Shown: positions 55,447 to 64,000 of the stretch, one piece after another | Numbering within the stretch: position 1 is the first letter of the stretch | Layout: each line of letters starts with the position of its first letter | DNA from: Fremontodendron californicum | Taxonomy: Eukaryota > Streptophyta > Magnoliopsida > Malvales > Malvaceae | Direction of reading: 5' to 3' | NCBI GenBank assembly: GCA_030761205.1 | Contig: JAULJL010000048.1 | Span: 7,121,501-7,185,500, forward strand | Length of the DNA: 64,000 nt | The notes under the pieces: generated by a model | Databases searched by the model: none | The model's input: only the letters and a program-made list of their open reading frames with translations | What the model was told of the DNA's origin: nothing | Program-made: the position numbers and the translations under genes

Positions 55447-57277
55447 ATATGTAGTTGTAAGAAAAGTTTTCCATAAAAAAAAAAAGTATGATCTGACAAT
55501 AACTTGGCAAGGGATACATGCTATTGAAAAATGAATTTAATAGTACAGGAGTTGAAAAATTAAGTTGCCAAAATGGAATGATTAAAAACCCTAACTTTTA
55601 TTGATTCGTTTGCCAATTTAGTTGGCCAAGTTAAAATTACAATAGTTTGAAAAGTAATTAAGTTCAAATAATATTTAGTTTCTTGAATTTTAGTTAATTA
55701 AAGTAATATAAGTTGTTTACGTGCTGTGAATACATTTTTATTTATTAATTTTTAGATAATATTTATATATTAAACAAAAAATTGCATATTGTATAAATAA
55801 CTAGAATCGATAAACTACATATTAGTCAAAATTTAGGTTAGTATGTAAAGTGTTGGCACCATATTTTGTTTCGGATAATTAGGTTATTTTGAAATAAATT
55901 GGAGTGGATTACAATTTTTATTTTTATCATGCGTGATTTGAGTTTATTTGGACATTTTAATTAGGCATATTTTTATATTATTTAATTTGGGCTTATTTTA
56001 TTTTTTGAACAACTTTTATGAGCTTAAATTTGGGAGCCCGGAATCATGAAGTAAGTCCATGAGGATTTATTTTTTTTCCTTTTCTTTCTATTTTTCCTTT
56101 TTGTTTATCATACAATTAAATTATTTATAAAAAAAAACATAAAATAAATAGAAAATTTTAAAAAAATGAATGAGCGAGGTTGACTGCCATGGCTCAACAT
56201 AGAGCCAGCTTTCTCCTTCTCACTCTCCCTTCCCTTCCCCTCAAATTGTCACACCATTTTCAATACAGACGACAATGGATAGTGCAGATTTGGATATCCG
56301 TAATTATTCGATCTATTTTTACAGATTCGGATATTGCAGATTCGGATTTTACATAAATGATTTTCTCTATAAATACTCATCAAAATAAATTTTCTTTAAA
56401 AAAATGAAAAATAAATTGTAAAAAATAATAAAAATTAAATTCATATGCATCATGCTTAATTGCTTGCAAATGTGGATACATGAGAATCACAAAGGTGAAT
56501 GTGATGCTCCGACAACGGAGTCTCTTCGAGAGTACAAATGTGTTTCCTTGAATATTGCTGAGGTGAGGGGTTTTTCTAAGGTCCCAACAACGAGCTGAGA
56601 ATGCCTTTGAAAATTTCCTAATATATATAATAAAAAGTAAAAAAGCAAAAAAAAAAATGATGATAAGTGAAATTTTAAGGGGATTGTCTTTAAATATTAA
56701 ATTATGATCATTTTTGCAAGTCTAAAAAAATAACAAGTGATTAATGGATACTATTTTTTAAAATGAGCGTTGTGAGAATGTTAATATCTTTTTCACGTGT
56801 AATCGTACTTTCGAATCCAAATTCTATTTTTCATAGGCAAAAAAATATATTTTTAATAAATCTTAATTTATTTTAAAATTTTATTAAAAAGATAAAAAAA
56901 TTTAGATAATCAATCACATCTAAATAAAAATATTGGTAACGACTTCGCATTTTTTTAAACTGTATAGCGGTTAAATTCACGGACAAAATCGTCATGACAT
57001 AAGATTTGCCCCATGTGCAAAATAATCGGATTAACATAAATTTCATTGTGTTTAACGGTCATGTAAACTTCGAACTCCAAAAATAAACCAATTCAATAAA
57101 GTTTTAAAGTCTTTTTATTTACAAATTAAAATTATTTAACGAAAATCTTTTAATAAATTACAATTTTTATTTATAAATTGAATAAATTCTTTTAATGTTT
57201 ATAATAAAATATATTTAAAAATGAACAAAGATATCTTTTTCCTTAATAAAAAGTTATAAAAAGTTTTACTCATGTAT
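55447..57277. other. Intergenic, with a half copy of a GGATATCC-type element near 56,265-56,350
   Basis: gatttggatatccgtaattattcg and cagattcggatattgcagattcgg match an arm of the element at 62,545-62,983. A pyrimidine-rich stretch lies at about 56,065-56,105 and a more balanced patch at about 56,190-56,250. I see no coding region. Confidence 0.4.
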
Positions 57278-57573
57278 TAGATCTGTCCAATGATCGGGCT
57301 ATCCTCTCGACCCGATAGACCTGGCTCGAATTGGGCCGAGCTTGGATAATGATTTTAGTAATTACAACCGGTTCAATCCGAATTACTAGTCACTAAATTA
57401 AAAAATATTTTTTATTTAAATTTAATTATAAAATATAAAAATCATTTTTTTAATATTTTAATACTTTATGAACAGTAAAATGAGATTCTGAACCGGCTCA
57501 ACCCATACTTGAGCAAAGAAATAAAAAAATTTCCAAGTCGTGACCCAATCCAGCCTGGCCTTGAACAAATTTA
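57278..57573. mobile_element. Degenerate TAGACCTGCTCA-type MITE
   Basis: The left end TAGATCTGTCCAATGATCGG and the right end (reverse complement) TAAATTTGTTCAAGGCC are inverted. Inner arms gaattgggccgagcttgg and gtgacccaatccagcctgg surround an AT core with ataatattaatac-like sequence. No target duplication is recognised. Confidence 0.5.
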
Positions 57574-59048
57574 GGGTGTAAGTGTGTTGTGTATTATAAA
57601 TTATAGAGAGATAGATATATTTCACCCAATTCAAGACCTCATTCAAAGAGTTTGTTTCCCATTCAAACAACAATCATCTAAATTGGATACTCCATTATTC
57701 ACCAAATTGATTCCCAACAACAGCAATGTTCAAATCCTTATCCAAATGCAAAAAAAAAAAATAGTAACATATCTTTTAAAGAAAACGCTAGAAACATTTC
57801 CTACAAACCCACATGGAGCCCCAACTACCAACAATTTTATTAACAAAAAAAGTACTTCATATCCTTTAAGGCGAGTCATATTTGATCAGACGTACGTTTG
57901 GTGTGTCTAAAAGTACTTTTTTTTTAAGACAATAGACGTAAAAAAAAAAACTAGCTGGATTATAAAAAATTAATATAATTCTCTTGATATGCATATAGGA
58001 AGGCAAGGGAGCCAATGAACTGAACCATCTCCATATTTTTCCTATGCTAAAATTTTCTTCTAATTTTAAAACCCCAAAAAAAAAAAATAATAATAATTCT
58101 CCCTCCATATTATCCTGAAATAAATGAAATAGAGTTTTATACTCAAACTCTCAAAAGAAAAGAAAAAAAAAAAAAAACACCAAGTAGCAACCAAAACGGA
58201 TTTGGGAATAGATTTAATTCTTTGTTTTTAACTTTAACTCTTTAAGAAATAAGAAAAGAGCAAATAAAAAAAACTCGAAATTTAATCTAATTGATTCATG
58301 TAATTATTTTTAAAAAATGGTATCCAACAAATTTGAGATTTGAATCTCAAAATCTACAACCCCTCCTCTATCCTCAAATTATTGTCTCTTTTATAAAATA
58401 AAAAATAAAAATAACAAAAAAGCAAATAACAAAAATCAAGTGTAGTATTATACCGGTTAGAAGATAAAAGGGTAGATCTGATTCTTTTTCTTTTAAATAT
58501 TTTTTTAATCTAAAAATCTAACCCTTGAAAGTTGAAAGCCAATGAAAATCTATTTTTTAATAATTAATTAAAAAATAGGCTTTATAGTTATTAGGACATT
58601 ATGTAAGATACAAAGCCCACTTGAAATTGGTAAAAACGTATTGTACCATATCGTATTTATCGTACGATGCGATAATGAATCGAACTATTCACTTTTGATA
58701 TTTTATTAAATACGGTATATCATATCGATTCGTATCGTATCGTTTACCATCAATATCGAATAATTTTATACGCATATCGTACAATATTGATAACTATGAT
58801 TATGGATATATGATTTTAAATTCTAAAAGGCATTATTGTATATTAGACTTGATAATTTTAAAAAAGAAATTTATTTTAATAACTAATTAATGGTTTCAAT
58901 ATTAATATAGAAATAAACAAAAATTAACTAGTATTTTAATTTAATAAAAGATCATTAATTGAGGATAAAATCATTAAAATTGATTAATAAAAATCAAAAT
59001 AGTTAATTTAATAAATTATCATATATACTTTTTACGATTTGTAATTTT
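57574..59048. other. Intergenic with a SINE-like remnant (about 58,281-58,375) and TCGTATCG repeats (about 58,630-58,800)
   Basis: At 58,281, tttaatctaattgattcatg ... gagatttgaatctc parallels the SINE-like copies in CYP714 intron 1. At 58,630-58,800, atcgtatttatcgtacgat and cgattcgtatcgtatcg form a small inverted-repeat element of unknown class. A 108-codon frame at 57,584 has no recognisable motif. Confidence 0.4.
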
Positions 59049-59058
59049 TGAGTTCATC

Positions 59059-59104
<46 letters not shown>

Positions 59105-59404
59105 GATTTTGACATACTTACTATGTGAGTGAAGAAAATAATTGTTTTTTTAAAAAATAAAGTTACTTAATGGGTAGGTAATTGAAAAAAAAAAAAAAAA
59201 AGAGATGAGGAAGTTATAAAAGTAAAAATGTGATACTAATTTTTTTAAGAGTAGGTAGTTTTTTTAAAAACTTTTTTTTTATAAAAATAAAAAGATATAA
59301 ATATCTTTCAAATTATTTTATTAATTTATTTTATTTGGGTTTTTATGTATTTTCATCAACTGAGTTGGTTTCACTTGACTCAGTGACACCAACGCAATCA
59401 TTCC

Positions 59405-59408
<4 letters not shown>
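59049..59408 (-). mobile_element. (TA)n microsatellite and truncated mini-Helitron copy
   Basis: A (TA)n run of about 40 bp (59,060-59,100) is followed by cttactatgtgagtgaag, corresponding to the 3' hairpin of the 28.6-kb mini-Helitron but mismatched. At the far side, gagttggtttcacttgact and gtgacaccaacgcaatca match its 5' region. The 5' terminus is replaced by a second (TA)n run (59,408-59,436). Confidence 0.5.
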
Positions 59409-59440
<32 letters not shown>

Positions 59441-59507
59441 CTTCCATGATTATGCAGTTTCTTATTCTTTTCAAACTTAAATCCATTCAAAATTTGAACC
59501 AAACTTA

Positions 59508-60167
59508 GGCTTCATTTGGATCCCATTGTGCTCCAGTCCAATGGGATCCAAGAATAAATTATTTTTCAACTGCACCGTGGGGTGCATTTGGATTGCACCC
59601 CACGGTACAGTTGAAGCATTTCCCCGCCAGTGGGGCACTGAAGGGGAGAGGGTCCAATGAAAAACTGGACCCTCTGGTGAAAACTATAATTACTATCATT
59701 CCCTTAATTTTTTTTTCAACAATTTGTTTTTTATTTTATTATTTGTATTTATAAATTTTTTAAAATTTTTAATTTGTTAATTATCTTATATTTATTTTTA
59801 TTTTTTTTAGTTTATTTTTTATTTAAATATTTTTTAAAATTATTTAATCAATTAATATAATAAATAAATTATATAACAATTAGTTAATTAATTAAAATAT
59901 TTAAATAAATATATAAAATAATATTTTTAAAATAAATTTAAATATTATTAAAATATATATATATATATAATTTATCAATACACTCTGACATTAATGTCCT
60001 TAATGGTCATTTTCATTCTCATCTCACCGCCACCGCTGCTTTTGCATCCAAACACATATCCCACCACTGATTTTAATCTCACCGCTATAATATTCAATCT
60101 CACCGCTACAGTAACTAATCTCACCGCCATCGCTGTTTTTAATCTCACTGTCCATCTAAATGAACCC
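59508..60167. mobile_element. Tourist-type MITE, TTA duplication, with an internal palindrome
   Basis: Ends GGCTTCATTTGGATCCC and, reverse complemented, GGGTTCATTTAGATGG; flanks TTA at 59,505-59,507 and 60,168-60,170. Inside, caactgcaccgtggggtgca and tgcaccccacggtacagttg (59,565-59,615) form an arm pair with one mismatch and an 8-base loop. The right arm is rich in ctcaccgc, and a diverged relative lies at 15,800-15,942. The 69-codon frame at 59,994 is a translation of that arm. Confidence 0.7.
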
Positions 60168-61317
60168 TTAGTAAACTCAAAGAGTCATTGTCGGCATACT
60201 TGAACAGATTTTTCCGATAACTAAAATTGCTAGAGATTAAATTCTAATTATGAGTTTAACATTCTATCAACAAATTATATTATTGTTAACTATACTTAAA
60301 ACACGTTGGTAAGGAAAAATTATTATTTAACCCTTCTCACCACATCAGCAACGGACCCCGTCAATAAAATTACATTATATTAGATTCTTTTTTCACATCA
60401 TATTTATTATTTTGTTTTTTCCAAAGAGAGAAAAAGAATAAGCAAAGAACATAATATATATATATATTTTTTTTTTTATGAAAAATAACTTGTGTGACAT
60501 GGAACAGAAATTTGATATGTTTAATTTTATTGGCTGACCATCACTAACGTGGCAGAAAGGAGATATATATATATATATATATAATAATTTTTGGTTGGTA
60601 AAACTTAAAGATGGAAAATTTTGTTATCATAAAAACAATATGGAGTCAACAAGTCAAAGCTAACCAATAAAGACAATTACTTTAGCTCAACTAATATGGT
60701 GAAGTTTTGTACAGAGATCATAAATTCAAGTCATAAATCTTCTTCATATTTGACAATTAATAATTATACTATTATATAATTGGTAGAGAAACCAATTAAA
60801 AATCAATAAAAAGATTCAAACAATAATTTGTTGCCACTTGGCTTACTAGAACCTGAAAACTGACAGTTTATTTTAAAATTATTTTATCTTTATTTAATAT
60901 CAATAGTAATATTATTAATAATAAATTATTTTTTCAAGAAAAAAATTGCAAAATCAATAAAATCTTCACAAAAAAAAAAAAAACAAAATATATCACAATT
61001 TCAATTAAAAATCAATAATACACAATAAACAAACAAATTCACTCGAAAATAGATTTAAAATTAAAATACTTTTAATTATTTTAATAAAAAAAAATGACCT
61101 CATGCAAAGCAGGGACATCATTCTCATAATTATTTAAAAGGATAAAAGTCAAACTAATAATAATAATAATCTACCATTAAATGAAAACTACCTACATAAT
61201 GCACTGTAGCTAACTTTGCATGATCATTGCATGTAATTAAAAATGGTTTTAAGCTTTTAGGCTTTTGATAAGAAAAATTAATTTGTCGGGCAATTATAAT
61301 TTTAAGTTGGGCCGAAG
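60168..61317. other. AT-rich intergenic region, no gene
   Basis: Several (TA)n runs (about 60,450 and 60,562) and poly-A tracts are present. A SINE-like attactttagctcaactaatatgg ... attcaagtcataaatc near 60,675-60,740 is possible but weak. Confidence 0.4.
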
Positions 61318-61854
61318 TAGACTTGCTCATGTGTCGAGTTATTCCTCTAAATCCGAAGGTCCGTCCATATTTAAGAGGGTTTAGACAAAAATATTTGGCC
61401 TAAAATATAAGTTTGGACAAAAAATGAGTTCCGTTTAGAAAATGAGCCAGACCTTGGCTCCAATAATTAAGGCCTGAGTCCAGCCCGGCCTGACCTGTTT
61501 TTTATTTATATAATATAATATTTTTATATTTTATATATTATGTAATTTATATCATATAAAATATATATAATATTATAGTGTAAACATTTAAAAATATGTT
61601 AAGTTATCCATGTTTTATAATTTAATAAAATAATAAAAAATTATTAAAAATTAAATAATAAAAAATATTTACTTAATTTTTTTTAGAAAAATAAAATAAT
61701 ATGGGTGGGCCTAAACGGGCTTGAACTATCCATTTACAATTATGGGCGGGCTTAAATAAAATTTGAGGCCCATATTTCGGGTCAGGTCGGACTTAGACAA
61801 ATATATGTGGTGTTGATATATACCATACATCGACCCAGCCCATGAACACCTCTA
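61318..61854. mobile_element. hAT-like element, TAGACTTGCTCATG ends, TSD ggccgaag/ggtcgaag
   Basis: A 537-bp element with ends TAGACTTGCTCATGTGTCG and (reverse complement) TAGAGGTGTTCATGGGCTGG. The 8-bp flanks match at 7 of 8. It is the reverse-orientation relative of 10,634-11,191: gggtttagacaaaaatattt, cttggctccaataattaagg and acgggcttgaactatccatttac correspond to complementary passages there. Confidence 0.7.
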
Positions 61855-62265
61855 GGTCGAAGAGCTTTTAGTTTTTTATATGGGTTTCATTTTTTTAGAT
61901 TTCGACTCTTTGATTTATTTTTATTTTTTAAAAAAAAATTAGAAAATTGGAATCATGAAATCTTTTGAAAATTCTAATTTTTTTTTTTAAAAAAAATACA
62001 AAAGATGCAGTTCCAATTTTTTTTTTTTTTTTTTTTTTTTTGAAATCAAGCAAAAATGGACCAGAAAAAAAAATCCAACCCAAAAAGTTAGAAATGAAAT
62101 ATTTATTTTTATATTATAAAAAATAAAATTCTATTCGTTCGAATAATTATAATCTTTTAATTTTTGAACCGAAATCGAATAACTTTAATATTACCTGAAT
62201 CGAAATCAAATTTAATAAAAATCGAATCGAATACTACGATTAAAATAGATTTTTGATTTTCTCGA
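61855..62265. other. AT-rich DNA next to the P450 pseudogene
   Basis: Long A and T tracts (poly-T at about 62,018-62,041) are followed by a cgaatcgaaatcaaatt-type degenerate arm (62,150-62,265). That arm probably belongs to a MITE that replaced the 3' part of the pseudogene. Confidence 0.4.
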
Positions 62266-62540
62266 TTTTGCTCAACCCTTTCTTGAAGTACGTTAATGTC
62301 ACCAAATTTTGTGTCATTGAGTACCTCTCTAGGAACCAAAGTGGCTGGAGGATAAAGGCTTAGCGACTCGTTATCACCATTTCTAGCTGCCATATACATA
62401 GATTATCAATTGTCAATGGATGTCGAAAGATTAAACTTTGATCTTCAAAGTTGAGATTTAGAGATTAATAAACTTACTGTTTTCATCTTAGGAATAAGGC
62501 CAAAAACATCAAAGTTTGCATTGTCATTGCAATAGCATTT
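62266..62540 (-). pseudogene. CYP714 pseudogene fragment (parts of exons 4 and 5)
   Basis: On the minus strand, 62,540-62,478 encodes TLMFLALF followed, after an internal deletion, by KMKT and donor gtaagt. This corresponds to WTLMLLALY and RKMKT of exon 4 in the intact gene. After a short intron ending tatggcag, exon 5 starts at 62,386. ATGGTGATAACGAG lacks one C relative to the intact gene's ATGGTGATCAACGAG, a frameshift. Then ESLSLYPPATLVPREVLNDTKFGDINV resembles ESLRLYSPAAIVPREALEDVKFGGINI; the ExxR Arg is Ser. Homology ends near 62,270. It is a relic of a second CYP714 copy upstream of the intact gene and in the same orientation. Confidence 0.85.
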
Positions 62541-62544
62541 CAAT

Positions 62545-62983
62545 TAGGGATGGCAATTTAAAATACGAATTCGGATATTCGTGAATATCCGATCCATTTT
62601 TTACGGATTTGGATTTGCGGATTCTGATCAAAATCGAATTCGGATATTATAATTACTACCAGCAGCAAATTCGGAACGGATGCGGATATGAAACCTCAGA
62701 TATCTATTATCCGAATCCGCATTACTTTTGCGGATTCGGATATCCAAATCTGAATCCGCTTATTTGTAAAACACATAAATTTTGTTTGATTTTATATTTT
62801 TATTTTTTAAAAATTGATTTATTGAATTCGAATTTTTAGTGGATAATGTTATTTAATTTGGATTCGGATAGTAATATGCGGATTAAATGCGTATAATTTG
62901 CAGATTCGAATTTTAAAATATTTTTGCGAATTCGGATTCGGATAGTACAAAAAATGCAGATATCCGACCCGCTGTCATCCATA
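62545..62983. mobile_element. hAT MITE with GGATATCC arms, TSD atttcaat/atttcagt
   Basis: Ends TAGGGATGGCAATTTAAA and (reverse complement) TATGGATGACAGCGGG; the flanks atttcaat and atttcagt match at 7 of 8. The arms are built from attcggatattcg, gaatatccgatcc and gcggattcggatatcc. Its left flank abuts the exon-4 part of the CYP714 pseudogene, so it probably landed in that sequence. Confidence 0.7.
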
Positions 62984-63814
62984 ATTTCAGTATATTGTCT
63001 TTTTATAAATTAATTTATTATTATTAATTATTTAAAAAAATGTTCGAAGTCTTTAAACTATCTAAAATAAAAGTTGAATGGTAAAATTCAATCAAAAATA
63101 AAAATTTAGTGACAAAATTTAATATTGAATTAAAGTATAGCAATAAACTTACTCTTAATTTCAAAAATACAACGACAAATATTAATCAAATTAAACTATA
63201 ATGATAAATTTCAATATCCATTTATAATACGGTAACAAATTTAAACTTTAACCCAATTTAAAAATAATACAGAATCTTTTGACAGCAACAACAATCAATT
63301 CGATACAATTCTTATGGAGTTTTTCTTTTAGTTGAATGCTATCGAGAATTTCTTTCTAATCAAATGTAATATAGATAGTAGCCGTCCAAACAAAATGCAA
63401 CAAAGTGAACTTAAATATTTATCCTTGAAATTCGTATCATATTTTATGTCATGTTTTAATTTTTTTTTTTTATATCATGTTCCGAAATTATCAAATCTAT
63501 AACCAAGCGATTGCCAAAGAACTCGAGCTTGCTTTGTCCTCAAATATTTTTATATATCTGAAACTGTAAACATACCAAATTTTGAAGCAATCCAAACAAT
63601 ACTATCATTTGCACTGCTAGGAAAAATTAACAAAAATATATTTTTTTAAAAAATAAAAATAAGTTAAAAAATTTCCACCAAAAGATCCAATCTGCTGAGA
63701 TGCTATCAAAATACACCCACTCGTACAATTAAAGAAAAAATTTTATTAGATTCCATTGCCAGCTTCTCAACTATATAAGCAGAAGCTAGGCTAAACAGGA
63801 TTATTAGTCTATAG
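62984..63814. other. Intergenic with a partial CGTGTCG-type repeat end near 63,425-63,496
   Basis: attcgtatcatattttatgtcatg ... tccgaaattatcaaatcta resembles the end of the repeat at 55,237-55,446. The rest is AT-rich and no P450 homology was recognised. Confidence 0.4.
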
Positions 63815-64000
63815 TAGACCCGGTAATTTTATTTAAACACCAAAACATATCACGGCATATTAAATAAAAATAAAAGTAGTATAATTAACATGACATGATA
63901 CGTTTAAATACGATTAACATAATACACGTAATACATGCTATGTTATTAGGACTTAGGTGTGAATGTCGGACACGGGTATGTTTGATTTATTCTAAGTTTT
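63815..64000. mobile_element. Left end of a CGTGTCG-family element, cut by the window edge
   Basis: It begins TAGACCCGGTAATTTTATTT and continues with aacatgacatgatacg, tacgattaacataatac and ggacacgggtatg. The end resembles TAGGCCTGGCAATTTC, the reverse complement of sequence at about 31,120-31,142. Confidence 0.4.

Overview
This is a 64 kb piece of an AT-rich plant nuclear genome, almost certainly a eudicot. The evidence is a five-exon CYP714-type cytochrome P450 gene with plant splice signals, two Ty1/copia retrotransposons, a solo LTR, tRNA-derived SINEs, non-autonomous Helitrons and many short hAT-, Mutator- and Tourist-type inverted-repeat elements. I cannot name the genus. I saw no tRNA, rRNA, CRISPR array or bacterial-style operon.

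Only one host gene looks intact: the CYP714 P450 on the minus strand between 44,787 and 54,423. Its five exons join in frame into a 516-residue protein with all P450 landmarks. Intron 2 is 5.8 kb long because a young Ty1/copia element (47,384-52,547, plus strand, TSD tatat) sits inside it in antisense orientation. Introns 1 and 4 carry a Tourist MITE, two SINE-like remnants and a hAT-like element. About 8 kb upstream of the gene lies a wrecked duplicate of its exons 4 and 5 (about 62,266-62,540), itself next to or split by another hAT element. Two other host-gene scraps are present: a frameshifted fragment of a PEPKR2-like protein kinase (26,549-26,675) and an unrecognised coding-like remnant (5,525-5,900).

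Layout: 0-5 kb holds hAT-type elements, one nested in another, and a fold-back. 5-9 kb has the coding remnant and a Helitron candidate. 9-15 kb holds two Mutator-like MITEs, a large fold-back element, a SINE with a 16-bp TSD and a hAT element. 15-21 kb is a 2.5 kb segment and its deleted second copy, with more MITEs. 21-25 kb is a long-inverted-repeat element containing a solo LTR, then a 1.4 kb TTCGGG-rich hAT element whose unoccupied paralogous site is at 8.8 kb in the same window. 25-34 kb has a 76-bp minisatellite, the kinase fragment, an LTR-like remnant and a mini-Helitron whose 3' hairpin was split by a hAT MITE. 35-41 kb is an old, broken copia element. 41-44.6 kb holds further hAT elements. 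44.8-54.4 kb is the P450 gene. 54.4-64 kb is intergenic with MITEs and the P450 pseudogene.

The main theme is layered transposition into a gene-poor region around one P450 gene. At least nine inverted-repeat elements have perfect or one-mismatch 8-bp target duplications, and two Mutator-like elements have 9-bp ones. All alignments and counts here were made by eye.
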